Shown piece by piece: positions 10,350 through 18,800 of a stretch of 64,000 nt of DNA (within the stretch, counting starts at the first letter, position 1; each line of letters opens with the position of its first letter). This stretch comes from Erythrobacter sp. HL-111 (GTDB taxonomy: Bacteria; Pseudomonadota; Alphaproteobacteria; Sphingomonadales; Sphingomonadaceae): positions 2,356,001-2,420,000 of the forward strand of contig NZ_LT629743.1 of NCBI RefSeq assembly GCF_900105095.1. Direction: 5' to 3'. Both the position numbers and the translations under genes were made by a program. Under the pieces are notes generated by a model, which saw only the letters and a list, made by a program, of their open reading frames with translations, had not been told where the DNA came from and made no database searches.

Positions 10350-10702
10350 GAAGCGGACGACGAGGGTCGCTATCCGCCCTACGGCAAGGTCGCGGTGGTC
10401 GGCGTGGTCGGAAACGAGGACGGCGCGCACCATGTCGCCGCCGAATGCTTCCAGGCGCTCGCCGACGTCGGCTGGACCATCCCGCCGATGGGCTCGTGCT
10501 ATTGGGTGGGCGAGGCGATGCAGCCGGTCGATTTCAAGGATTTGGCCGAAGTCCCCGATCCGATCGTGACCGCCGCGCGCAGCCTCGCCGCCAACGCCGC
10601 GCATCTGGCAAAGCTGCTGAAGCGCGAGGCCTATCCCGCGCCGTGATATCCGGGTGACGGGGCGGCGCAGCGCTGGCATGGATGGGGCGAAAGGAAAGCC
10701 TG

Positions 10703-11500
10703 ATGTCCCTCCTCACCATCGCCCGCGACGGCGCTATCATCACGCTCACCATCAACCGCGCAGAGAGCATGAGCCCGCTCGGCGCGCCGGGTGACGGCGA
10801 GGAATTCGCGCACGCCTGCGACACGATCAACACCGACATAGGCGTGCGCTGCGTCATCCTCACCGGGGCGGGCAGGGCCTTCAGCGCGGGCGGCGACATC
10901 AAGGCGATGCGCGACAGGTCCGGCACCTTCGGCGGCACCCCGCCCGCGATTTCCGACGGCTATCGCGACAACATCCACCGGATGCTGCGCGCGCTCTACT
11001 CGCTGCGCGTGCCGGTGATCGCGGCGGTCAACGGGCCGGCGATCGGCCTGGGCTGCGACGTCGCCTGCCTCGCCGATATCCGCATCGCGTCCGAAAAGGC
11101 GAAGTTCGGCGTCACCTTCCTGAAACTCGGCATCATCCCGGGCGATGGCGGCACGTGGATCCTTCCGCGCGTCATCGGGATGAGCCGGGCGGCGGAATTG
11201 TTCTTCACCGGCGACGTGATCGACGCCGCGACGGCGCATGAATGGGGCCTCGTCAGCCGGGTGGTCGCGCCCGACGCGCTGATGGAAGAGGCCCGCGCGC
11301 TTGCGGAGCGGGTCGCGAAAATGCCGCCCCATGCGCTGCGCCAGTCGAAGATGCTGCTGCGGCAGGGGCGCGAGGTGAGCTACGACACCGCGCTCGAACT
11401 GGCGGCGAACACGCAGGCCATGATGCACGCGACGGCCGACCATGCCGAAGGCGTCGCCGCCCTGATCGAGAAGCGCGAGCCGGATTTCCGGGGCGAATGA
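10703..11500 (+). CDS. Crotonase-superfamily protein (enoyl-CoA hydratase/isomerase-like)
   Basis: A 265-residue crotonase-fold enzyme acting on acyl-CoA. The oxyanion-hole loops are GAGRAFSAGGDIKAM and AAVNGPAIGLGCDVA. In mitochondrial crotonase two glutamates catalyse hydration; here the second is kept (RAAELFFTGD) but the first is replaced, since KFGVTFLKLGIIPG has Phe where FGQPEILLG has Glu. It may therefore be an isomerase, hydrolase or other crotonase-family enzyme rather than a simple hydratase. The ATG at 10703 follows AAAGGA at a good distance; an earlier in-frame ATG at 10682 is less likely. No beta-oxidation partner is adjacent. Confidence 0.88.
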   Translation: MSLLTIARDGAIITLTINRAESMSPLGAPGDGEEFAHACDTINTDIGVRCVILTGAGRAFSAGGDIKAMRDRSGTFGGTPPAISDGYRDNIHRMLRALYSLRVPVIAAVNGPAIGLGCDVACLADIRIASEKAKFGVTFLKLGIIPGDGGTWILPRVIGMSRAAELFFTGDVIDAATAHEWGLVSRVVAPDALMEEARALAERVAKMPPHALRQSKMLLRQGREVSYDTALELAANTQAMMHATADHAEGVAALIEKREPDFRGE

Positions 11501-11510
11501 AGCCCCGGCC

Positions 11511-12188
11511 CTAGAGCACCCAGCGCCAGATCCCCGCCGCGATGCCGCCCGCGCGGATGTGCAGCCAGGAGAGGCCGAGGAACAGCACCAGCCCCAGCCC
11601 CCACGCCGCCGCGCCCGCTGAAAACAGCTTGCCAAGGCGCGGGGCATAACTCGTCTTCGCCTCCCACTCGCGCCACGCCTCGCCCATCAGGCGCTCCTTC
11701 TTCGCGTCCTGCAGTTTCGCGCCGACCAGCGCGAGCAGGCCCATCGCGAAGGCGGTGACGACACTGCGCCAGTTGGCGAAGAGGATGATGTGCGAAAGCG
11801 CCCACAGCCCGATGCCCCACATCATGGGGTGGCGGGTGACGCGGAACACGCCCTTCGGCTCGGCCCGCGCCTGCGCCTCGGCCTGCGGGGTCGGGAGGGC
11901 GGGATTGCCGAACAGCGATCCCGCCAGCAGCACCGTCGCGGGCAGGGTCAGCGCGGTGGCGATGATCCAGCCGGTCTCGCCCGAGCCGGGCAGGTCGCCC
12001 GCGGGCGCGGCCCTGTAGGCGAAATAGACCCCGGCGAGCGTCGCCGCGCTGACGATGGTGTAGGCGATCTGGAACCCGTTCGCGCCGAACGCGCCGACCA
12101 TCGGCGCGCGCAGCGGATGCGACATCAGGAAATGCGTGCCGACGAACGCGGTGTTCGCGGCGATCAGCAGAAAGAGACTCTCGTCCAT
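11511..12188 (-). CDS. NnrU family membrane protein
   Basis: A 225-residue integral membrane protein with about six hydrophobic helices (for example SLFLLIAANTAFVGTHFL and VVTAFAMGLLALVGAKL). The conserved VTRHPMMWGIGLWALSHI block is the NnrU / isoprenylcysteine-methyltransferase-like signature, followed by a GEAWREWEAKTSYAP segment. NnrU was linked to nitrite and nitric-oxide metabolism in Rhodobacter, but most family members have no proven role and no denitrification genes are nearby. It ends 10 bases from the crotonase gene, tail to tail. Confidence 0.85.
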   Translation of the reverse strand: MDESLFLLIAANTAFVGTHFLMSHPLRAPMVGAFGANGFQIAYTIVSAATLAGVYFAYRAAPAGDLPGSGETGWIIATALTLPATVLLAGSLFGNPALPTPQAEAQARAEPKGVFRVTRHPMMWGIGLWALSHIILFANWRSVVTAFAMGLLALVGAKLQDAKKERLMGEAWREWEAKTSYAPRLGKLFSAGAAAWGLGLVLFLGLSWLHIRAGGIAAGIWRWVL

Positions 12189-12290
12189 GTCCCACCCCCC
12201 AGGCCTAGGTGGCGGGACTATAGCTTGCCCGGCGAGCCGCGCCAGCCGGCGCGAGCGGGGCGGGGCCGCACGGCGACTCCGCCCGCAGCG

Positions 12291-13898
12291 TCATTCCGCC
12301 GGACGCGGACCGGGACGGGTGGCCGGATGGATGCCGCCTTCCTGCGCTTCGAGGCCCGCGGCCCTCTGGCCCTCCAGGTCGTCGTCCACCGTGTCGTCGA
12401 CGAGCGTTTCGAGATGCATCAGCTTCTTGATCAGCGGGCTGACGACCAGCACGCCGACACCGACCGCCACCGCGACCCAGCCGACATTGCTGTAGACGTC
12501 GAGCACGACCTGCTTGCCGGCTTCCTCGCCGACGCCTTCGGCGCCGGTCGCCGCTGCGATCAGGCCAGCGGCGAAATTGCCCGTCGCCGAAGCGAAGAAC
12601 CAAGTCCCCATGATGAGCGAGGCCATGTGCGCTGGCGCGAGCCGGTTCATCGCCGACAGGCCGACCGGCGACAGGCACAGCTCGCCCGTCGTGTGGAGCA
12701 GATAGATCAGGAAGATGAACATGACCGGCGTGGCCGCATCGACCCCCACCGACTGCGCGCCGAAGACCAGCACGAGGAAGCCAAGCCCCACCTGGATCAC
12801 GCCGAGGCCGAACTTGAAGGGCGTCGACGGCTCCATGTTGCGCCGACCGAGCGCGGTCCAGGTCGCGGCGAAGACCGGCGCGAGCAGGAAGATGAAACCG
12901 GCATTGACCGATTGAAAGACCGACGCGGGCACTACCATGCCGAACAGGGTGCGATCGACATGGCGATCGGTGAACAGATTGAGCGAGGACCCCGCCTGCT
13001 CGAACAGGGCCCAGAAGATGATCGAGGTCAGGATCAGGAACAGCGCCGCGAAAATCCGGTCCCGCTCCTCGCTGGAAAGCTTAACGACGGCGGTGAAGAG
13101 GACGTAAAGCACCAGCGCCCCCCCGAATCCGCCGAGGACATAGCCCACGAGGCTCTGGAACTGGATCGCCAGCCAGCAGATGCCGACGAGGCCGATGCCG
13201 GCGGCATACATGCCCCATTCGGTGCCCTTGCGAAGCGGCTTGGGCGGCTCGCCGCGGCCAAGCAGGAGCGGCGTGCCCCATGCGAAAACGACGAGGCCGA
13301 GCAGCATTCCGATCCCGGCAAGCCCGAACCCGTAGGCCCAGCCATAGGTCTCGCCGATGTAGCCGCACAGGATCGAGCCGAAGAAGGCACCGATATTGAT
13401 GCCCATGTAGAAGATCGTATAGGCCGGGTCCCGGCGGATGTCGGTGCGCGGGTAAAGCTGGCCGACGATCACCGAGATGTTCGCCTTGAGGAAGCCCGAA
13501 CCCACGATGATGAGCGCGAGCGCGAGCCAGAAGACGTAGATGATCGGGTTGCCGTCATTGCCCGCGGCGGGCTCGCCCTCGAAGGCCATGAAGAAGTGCC
13601 CGAGAGTCAGCAGGATCGCGCCGAACAGCACCGCCTTCCTCTGCCCGAGATACCGGTCTGCGAGATAGCCGCCGACCACCGGGGTGATGTAGACCAGCGC
13701 GGTGTAGGCGCCGTAGATGACGCCCGCCTCGCTGTCCGAGAACAGCCAGTGCTTCGTCAGGTAGAAGATCAGCAGGGCGCGCATCCCGTAATAGGAAAAC
13801 CGCTCCCACATCTCGGCGAAGAACAGCACGAACAGACCCTTGGGATGGCCAAGGATGGTGCCTGCGCTGTCCCCGTCCGGCAGTGCTTGGGTAGCCAT
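12291..13898 (-). CDS. POT-family proton-dependent oligopeptide transporter
   Basis: A 535-residue major-facilitator protein of the POT/PTR family that imports di- and tripeptides with protons. The N-terminal helix carries the family motif EMWERFSYYGMRALLIFYL (ExxER type), then GGYLADRYLGQRKAVLFGA, and FYMGINIGAFFGSILCGYIG in the fifth helix. About 14 transmembrane segments are visible. The ATG at 13898 is preceded by AAAAGG; upstream in-frame codons are not family-like. It stands alone, divergent from the GntR gene about 295 bases away; that intergenic stretch shows no clear site. Confidence 0.93.
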   Translation of the reverse strand: MATQALPDGDSAGTILGHPKGLFVLFFAEMWERFSYYGMRALLIFYLTKHWLFSDSEAGVIYGAYTALVYITPVVGGYLADRYLGQRKAVLFGAILLTLGHFFMAFEGEPAAGNDGNPIIYVFWLALALIIVGSGFLKANISVIVGQLYPRTDIRRDPAYTIFYMGINIGAFFGSILCGYIGETYGWAYGFGLAGIGMLLGLVVFAWGTPLLLGRGEPPKPLRKGTEWGMYAAGIGLVGICWLAIQFQSLVGYVLGGFGGALVLYVLFTAVVKLSSEERDRIFAALFLILTSIIFWALFEQAGSSLNLFTDRHVDRTLFGMVVPASVFQSVNAGFIFLLAPVFAATWTALGRRNMEPSTPFKFGLGVIQVGLGFLVLVFGAQSVGVDAATPVMFIFLIYLLHTTGELCLSPVGLSAMNRLAPAHMASLIMGTWFFASATGNFAAGLIAAATGAEGVGEEAGKQVVLDVYSNVGWVAVAVGVGVLVVSPLIKKLMHLETLVDDTVDDDLEGQRAAGLEAQEGGIHPATRPGPRPAE

Positions 13899-14193
13899 GA
13901 ATGAACCTTTTCGAATTGATCCCCGTGCGACGCGCCTCTCCGGGACCCGGCCGCGAAAGGCCGGCACACTAGCGGCAAAGCGCGCCTTGTGAAGCCTTCA
14001 TTACAGGACCTTGGGACGCAAGGCTCGCAGGGCCTGCCTGAACCTCGCCTGAGGCGCCCGGCCGGCGCGGTCCGCCCCGCCCCGTCCCGCCCCCGCCCCT
14101 GCGCCTTGACGCGCATGGCTGTATTATGGCACTGCACCACCTTGCATTTCCGGGGCGCCCGCATCCGCCGGTGCCCGAAGCAAGCGGGGACAC

Positions 14194-14532
14194 ATGACCC
14201 AGGCCCGCCCGGTCTATCTCAAGCTGCGCGACCAGATCGCGGCCGCCATCATCGAGGGCGAATATCGCGAAGGCGAGATGCTGCCCTCGGTGCGCGCGCT
14301 CGCGGCGCAGCAGGGGGCCAATCCGCTGACCGTCGCGAAGGCCTACCAGCAATTCCAGGCCGACGGCCTCGTCGAGGTCCAGCGCGGCGTCGGCATGTAC
14401 GTGGTGAAAGGCGCCGCCGAACGCCTGCGCCGCAGCGAGCGTGAGCGATTCCTCACCGAGGAATGGCCCGACATCCGCGAACGGCTCGACCGGCTCGGGC
14501 TCGACATCGCCGCGCTCGCCGAGCGCGAGTGA
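14194..14532 (+). CDS. Short GntR-family transcriptional regulator (YtrA type)
   Basis: A 112-residue repressor-type protein: the winged helix-turn-helix (YLKLRDQIAAAIIEGEYREG, then MLPSVRALAAQQGANPLTVAKAYQ) fills residues 7-75. It ends in a short helical tail (RLRRSERERFLTEEWPDIRERL) instead of a ligand domain, as in the YtrA subfamily. Those regulators often sit next to ABC transporters, which is not the case here; its target is unknown. It lies opposite the peptide transporter, which is a possible but unproven target. Confidence 0.88.
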   Translation: MTQARPVYLKLRDQIAAAIIEGEYREGEMLPSVRALAAQQGANPLTVAKAYQQFQADGLVEVQRGVGMYVVKGAAERLRRSERERFLTEEWPDIRERLDRLGLDIAALAERE

Positions 14533-14741
14533 GCGTTCACACCGCGCACCGCGCGCATATTTCCTTTGAAATCGGAGCGTTTTCGAGGCTGCGCCAGCTT
14601 GCGGGACGCGCAATCCTCTGGCAGTCTTCCGGCTCGTCGGGGCTTGCCGGGTCGGGGCCTTGGAGGGGAAAAGCGGGGGGGGACCCGCCATCGGCGGACC
14701 GCGCGGCTGCTTGCCGCTCGCGGGGCCGTCGGGAGGCCGTG

Positions 14742-15023
14742 ATGATCAGATCCGAATTGCTGCAGGCGCTTCACAAGGACAATCCCGAGCTGCGCGCGGA
14801 GGAGATCGAACAGGTCGTCGACATCTTCTTCGACGAAATCGCCCAGCGCCTCGCCGAAGGCGGGCGGGTCGAACTGCGCGGCTTCGGAGCCTTCTCCACC
14901 CGCGAACGCAAGGCCCGCACCGGGCGCAACCCGCGCACCGGCGAAACGGTCGAGGTGCCGGCCAAGCGCGTGCCCTATTTCAAGGCGGGCAAGGAAATCC
15001 GCAAGCGGTTGAACGACGAATAG
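14742..15023 (+). CDS. ihfB: Integration host factor subunit beta
   Basis: A 93-residue DNA-bending protein of the HU/IHF family. The motif GRNPRTGETVEVPAKRVPYF with the minor-groove-inserting proline loop and the FKAGKEIRKRLN end are typical of IhfB, and RSELLQALHKDNPELRAEEI matches its start. It would pair with IhfA to fold DNA in recombination, replication and promoter architecture. The ATG at 14742 is chosen over the adjacent GTG because it gives the standard MIRSEL N-terminus. It is followed after about 120 bases by tRNA-Leu. Confidence 0.95.
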   Translation: MIRSELLQALHKDNPELRAEEIEQVVDIFFDEIAQRLAEGGRVELRGFGAFSTRERKARTGRNPRTGETVEVPAKRVPYFKAGKEIRKRLNDE

Positions 15024-15141
15024 GTGGCCCGCCCGCGTCCCCGGCGCGCGGTCGTCCGTTTCCGCTCCCGGCCAAGGCCGAGGCCGAGGCCGAGCGCGCG
15101 TGTTGCCCGAACGCGCGCCCCTGTCTATCGCTCGACACCGC

Positions 15142-15226
15142 GCGGGTGTGGCGGAATGGTAGACGCCGGGGACTTAAAATCCCCTGTCCCTAGGACGTGC
15201 GGGTTCGAGTCCCGCCACCCGCACCA
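15142..15226 (+). tRNA. tRNA-Leu (anticodon UAA)
   Basis: The 85-nt sequence folds as a class II tRNA. The acceptor arm GCGGGTG pairs with CACCCGC, discriminator A and encoded CCA follow. The anticodon stem GGGGA/TCCCC holds the loop CTTAAAA with TAA. The variable arm GTCC-CTA-GGAC is long, as in leucine tRNAs, and the T arm is GCGGGTTCGAGTCCCGC. Confidence 0.97.
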
Positions 15227-15549
15227 TGTCCGGCCGAAGACGCCCGCCGGGGCCTCGGTTCTCGATCGACCCGGATATCCCGGCCTGCGCGACCCGTTTC
15301 GATGAAGGCTCGCACGATCCCTGGACGCGCTTTCGAATCGCCTTCCACGAGCAGCCGCAAAGCGTCTCGCACGCCCGATCACCGGATAACCATGCCGGAT
15401 TGCACGGCAGGCCCGTGATTTCCGGCGGCAAGTTCGCCCGGCCGGCAGGGGCTGGTGGACGCGATCGACGCTTGAGGCAAGGCGGAACCCCGGCCGGACA
15501 AGCGACCCGAACCGGCGGAACGGCGGACTGATCGCCCCGTTGGTCCGAC
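15227..15549 (+). other. Intergenic stretch after tRNA-Leu, no supported gene
   Basis: About 320 bases between the tRNA and the amidohydrolase-like gene. An open frame begins at the ATG made by the tRNA CCA tail (15226), but its second half has poor codon bias and no family resemblance. No terminator-type hairpin with a T tract, no integrase remnant and no obvious repeat of the tRNA 3' end were seen. Confidence 0.5.
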
Positions 15550-16431
15550 ATGGAAGAGAAAACCGCAGGATACGAACGGGGCGCTGCCCCATCGAAGGAA
15601 GGCGCCTGCGCTTCGCGCGAATCCGCCCCGTGGGACATCGTGGTGCAGCCTGGTCCGGTGATGGTCACCGCGATCCATGCGGGACACACGATCCGCCCCT
15701 CCCTGCAACCGTGGCTCGAACTCGGCGACGAGGAGCGTCTGCGCGAGGAGGACCCGCTCACCGATTATTTCCTTCCCGCGGGCGACACGCTCGTCCGGGC
15801 GAACCGGTCGCGCTTCGAATTCGATCTGAACCGCCCTCCCGCAACCGCGGTCACGACCGATCCCGCGGATACCTGGGGGCTAAAGGTCTGGAATCCGGCC
15901 CTTCCCGAGGCGGAGAGGCGGCACTCGCTCGATCTGCACCGGCGTTTCTACGAATGGGTCGCGGAAAGGGTCGAGGCGATGATCGCCCGGCACGAACGCA
16001 TCCTCGTGCTCGATATCCACAGCTACAACCATCGCCGCGACGGGCAGGACGCGGACCCTGCCGATCCGGCCGCCAATCCCGACATCGACCTCGGCGCGAC
16101 GACGCTCGACAGTGAGATCTCCGGCGGCCTGCACGACGAGATCGCCGAAGGCCTGCGCTCGCGCAGACTGGCAGGGCGCACGCCCGATGTGCGGACCAAC
16201 GTGCGGTGGAAGGACGGCGGCCATTTCCCCGAATGGCTCCATGCCCGCTATGGCGCGGCGGCCTGCGTCATGACCCTCGAATACAAGAAGGTGTTCATGG
16301 ACGAGTGGGGGCGCACGGCCGACATCATCGCCCTGCAGGACCTGCGCGAGGGATTCCTCGCCGCGATCGACCGTGCCCGGGTCTGGCTCGCGGCGAATTG
16401 CGCGCGGGGTCGGCCGAAGGCGAGCGCATGA
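15550..16431 (+). CDS. N-formylglutamate amidohydrolase-like protein
   Basis: A 293-residue member of the HutG/N-formylglutamate amidohydrolase family, zinc-dependent enzymes that split N-acyl groups from glutamate-like substrates. Metal-site motifs are VTAIHAGH near residue 40 and LVLDIHSYNHRRDG near residue 155; VRWKDGGHFPEW and VMTLEYKKVFMDEWG follow. There is no histidine-degradation gene nearby. Instead its stop overlaps the start of the DUF1704 gene (ATGA), which in turn overlaps an ATP-grasp ligase, so it probably acts with them. This suggests a deacylation or amide-hydrolysis step in a peptide-like pathway rather than histidine breakdown (inference). Confidence 0.85.
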   Translation: MEEKTAGYERGAAPSKEGACASRESAPWDIVVQPGPVMVTAIHAGHTIRPSLQPWLELGDEERLREEDPLTDYFLPAGDTLVRANRSRFEFDLNRPPATAVTTDPADTWGLKVWNPALPEAERRHSLDLHRRFYEWVAERVEAMIARHERILVLDIHSYNHRRDGQDADPADPAANPDIDLGATTLDSEISGGLHDEIAEGLRSRRLAGRTPDVRTNVRWKDGGHFPEWLHARYGAAACVMTLEYKKVFMDEWGRTADIIALQDLREGFLAAIDRARVWLAANCARGRPKASA

Positions 16432-17648
16432 GCGGGGCTGCAGGCAGGCGGCTCGCACAACCGGAAGCAGGGCCGAGCGCGCTTTGCGCGGCCGCGATCG
16501 AAGTCGACCGCGCGCTCGCCGAGATGGACCGCAAGGTGGACTGGCTCGCGCGCCTCACCCCGGTCAACATGGACGAGATATGGGAGGGTTTCAGGTCCTC
16601 GGGCTTTCGGTCCATGCCCGACAGCCGGTTCGGCGACGGGCTCTCCCGCGACGCCCCGGTTCTGCGCGACGAATTGTTCGACCTGCCGGTGCGCGCGATC
16701 GCCAATCCCCTGATCGAGGCCCTGCTGCTGGAAAAGCAGCGCGAACTCGATCGCCAGATCGAACTGGTGCGGATGCGCGGACAGGAAGGTTTCATCCTCG
16801 CCAGCATCGACCTGTTCGGCCATGTGAGCGAACGCCTGCTCGATACCGCGCTCGATTTGCTCGACACCATATCCGCCCCGCCCCCGGACGAACTCGACGC
16901 GGGCGCCGAGGAGGTTCGCGCCGCGGCATTCGAGGCCGTCGTGCGGTACCGCGAACGCAGCCCCGGTTTCTCCTGCGAGGTGATCGTCGACACGACGCCG
17001 GGCACCTCGCTCTATGTCTCGCAGGGCAATCTGCACATCGCGCACGATTACCGCACCTCAAGGCATAGGGTCGAACCCCTGATCGCGCACGAGGTCGGCA
17101 CCCATGCCGTCACCCGTTTCAATGGCGAACGCCAGCCGCTGCACACGCTGGCGGACGGGCTCGCCGACTACGACGACCTGCAGGAGGGGCTCGCGGTCCT
17201 GGGCGAATATCTCGCCGGGTACCTCCCGGCAGAGCGCCTGCGCATCCTCGCGGCCCGCGTGGTCGCGGCGCACATGGCGGTCGAGGGGAAAGCCGGCCCC
17301 GAGATATTCGCCCGCCTCGTCGAGGAGCATGGCATCGGGCAGAAGGACGCGTTCGACACGGCCGTGCGAGCCAAGCGTGGCGGCGGCCTCACCAAGGATG
17401 CGCTCTACCTGAAAGGGCTTGCGGAACTGCTCGCATATCTCGACCACGGCGGCGATTTCAGGATCCTGTTCCTCGGCAAGTTCGCCCTGAAACAGCTCCC
17501 GACGCTCGAAAAACTGATCGAGGACGGCATCGTGCACCCACCCGAACTGCTCCCGTCCTTCTGCGAGGACGAGGGTGCGATCCGGCGGCTTGCCGACGCG
17601 CGGTCCGCCCCGCTCGCTTCGCTTTACCATGAAAGGCCCGCAGGATGA
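16428..17648 (+). CDS. DUF1704 / QEGLA-motif metallopeptidase-like protein
   Basis: A 406-residue protein of the family named for its QEGLA motif. It has HEVGTH at residues 221-226 and LQEGLA at 251-256, the arrangement of two zinc-binding histidines with a glutamate base and a downstream glutamate ligand. In animals the same DUF1704 fold forms MATCAP, a carboxypeptidase that removes C-terminal tyrosine from tubulin; bacterial members carry the old label 'flavohemoglobin expression-modulating'. No signal peptide is seen. It overlaps both neighbours by four bases (ATGA), so the three are translated together. A role as a C-terminal amino-acid-releasing carboxypeptidase is inferred from the fold. 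Confidence 0.88.
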   Translation: MSGAAGRRLAQPEAGPSALCAAAIEVDRALAEMDRKVDWLARLTPVNMDEIWEGFRSSGFRSMPDSRFGDGLSRDAPVLRDELFDLPVRAIANPLIEALLLEKQRELDRQIELVRMRGQEGFILASIDLFGHVSERLLDTALDLLDTISAPPPDELDAGAEEVRAAAFEAVVRYRERSPGFSCEVIVDTTPGTSLYVSQGNLHIAHDYRTSRHRVEPLIAHEVGTHAVTRFNGERQPLHTLADGLADYDDLQEGLAVLGEYLAGYLPAERLRILAARVVAAHMAVEGKAGPEIFARLVEEHGIGQKDAFDTAVRAKRGGGLTKDALYLKGLAELLAYLDHGGDFRILFLGKFALKQLPTLEKLIEDGIVHPPELLPSFCEDEGAIRRLADARSAPLASLYHERPAG

Positions 17649-18706
17649 CGCAGGACAAGATCAAGCTCGCTTTCGTCGTCAACGACGTCGCGACCGAGCA
17701 GGACAATTACACGACGATCCGCCTCGCCCGCCGGGCGGTCGGGCGCGGGCACGAGGTCGCGCTGATCGGGCTCGGCGATTTCATCTATGACTGGGAAGAC
17801 GGCATCTGCGCGATGGCGACGCTCAGCAAGGTCGGCGAATTCGCGGACGACACGGCCTATCTTGAACATCTCCAGGACCCCGAACGCGAGCGCGCGCGCA
17901 TCGTGCTGGGCGAGCGGGACATTCTCATGCTCCGCAGCGACCCGGCCGAGGAGCTGGTCTCGCGCAGCTGGGCGCCCGCCTCCTGCCTGCTGTTCGCGCA
18001 GCTAGCCTCGCTCGGGCGAACCATCGTCCTGAACGATCCGCGCCATCTCACCGATGCGGTCAACAAGACCTATTTCCAGGGATTTCCCGAAAGCGTCCGG
18101 CCCGAGACGACCATTACCCGCGAAGAGGCCGAGGTCGCGCGCTTCCTCGAAGCGCATGGCGGCAAGTGCGTGGTCAAGCCCCTGCAGGGATCGGGCGGAC
18201 AGGGCGTCTTCATCATCGACGAGGGCAATCGCCAGAACCTGTCCCAGATCATCGAGGCGGTCACGCGCGACGGCTATGCGATCGTGCAGGAATACCTGCC
18301 GGCCGCCGCCGACGGCGACCTGCGGATGATCACGCTGAACGGCCACCCGCTGCGGGTCGACGACACCTATGCCTGCATCCGCCGCTTCAGCCAGAGCGAG
18401 GACCATCGTTCCAACATCTCGGCCGGCGGCGGGGTCGAACTCGCCGAGCCCGACGAAGCCGCGCTTCAGATCGCCGAGATCGTCGGACCTAAGCTCATCG
18501 ATGACGGAATGTATCTCACCGGCCTCGACATCGCCGGCGACAGGATGATGGAACTGAACGTCGATACGCCCGGCGGGCTGAGTTTCATGGAGGATCTCGC
18601 GGGCGTCGATTTCAGCGGCGCGGTACTCGACGACCTCCAGCGCAAGGTGAAGCTGCGGCGGCAGTACGGCGGAACGCTCAGCAACCGCCAGCTCGCGGTG
18701 ATCTGA
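17645..18706 (+). CDS. Glutathione-synthetase-like ATP-grasp ligase
   Basis: A 353-residue ATP-grasp enzyme resembling GshB. After a Rossmann-like N-terminal domain (KIKLAFVVNDVATEQDNYTT), the nucleotide-binding part shows GKCVVKPLQGSGGQGVFII near residue 175, IVQEYLPAAADGDLRMI, and the metal-binding MMELNVDTPGGLSFME near residue 300. GshB proper is about 315 residues and normally stands near gshA, which is absent here. Coupling to a DUF1704 peptidase and an N-formylglutamate-amidohydrolase relative suggests it ligates an amino acid or short peptide other than, or besides, glycine to gamma-glutamylcysteine. Authentic glutathione synthetase remains possible. Confidence 0.85.
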   Translation: MTQDKIKLAFVVNDVATEQDNYTTIRLARRAVGRGHEVALIGLGDFIYDWEDGICAMATLSKVGEFADDTAYLEHLQDPERERARIVLGERDILMLRSDPAEELVSRSWAPASCLLFAQLASLGRTIVLNDPRHLTDAVNKTYFQGFPESVRPETTITREEAEVARFLEAHGGKCVVKPLQGSGGQGVFIIDEGNRQNLSQIIEAVTRDGYAIVQEYLPAAADGDLRMITLNGHPLRVDDTYACIRRFSQSEDHRSNISAGGGVELAEPDEAALQIAEIVGPKLIDDGMYLTGLDIAGDRMMELNVDTPGGLSFMEDLAGVDFSGAVLDDLQRKVKLRRQYGGTLSNRQLAVI

Positions 18707-18800
18707 ACCTTCCCCCGCGCGTGCCGGGCTCCGGGGTTCGATGGGGTTCGTGGGGATCGAGCGCGGCGCATCCGCTTCGGACAGCGCGCCGACGCGAATG

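Larger units (their letters stand above)
7515..10646 (+). pseudogene. Flavodoxin-fold / NADPH-dependent FMN reductase-like gene, split by an IS21 element
   Basis: The 5' part (7515-7832) encodes 106 residues starting MTLSAIALNCSLKPS and continuing to ERMDAFL. A strong GGAGGAG ribosome site precedes it. The 3' part (10350-10646) continues with EADDEGRYPPYGKVAVVGV to the stop. Between them lies a complete insertion sequence plus one copy of a 9-bp target repeat. Deleting these restores one open frame of 204 residues, the usual size of flavodoxin-fold reductases, so the insertion is the only lesion I see. As it stands, the frame runs from the 5' part into the element and stops at 7881. Such proteins bind FMN and reduce quinones, azo dyes or nitro compounds; the exact substrate is unknown. 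Confidence 0.88.

Noticed and set aside
15070..15105. GGCCGA tandem repeats after ihfB
   Set aside because: Only about three imperfect hexamers are present, which is unremarkable in GC-rich intergenic DNA.
15226..15531. A 101-codon frame starting in the tRNA-Leu CCA tail
   Set aside because: The first half looks plausible, but the second half has weak codon bias, the start lies in the tRNA 3' end, and there is no ribosome site or known family.
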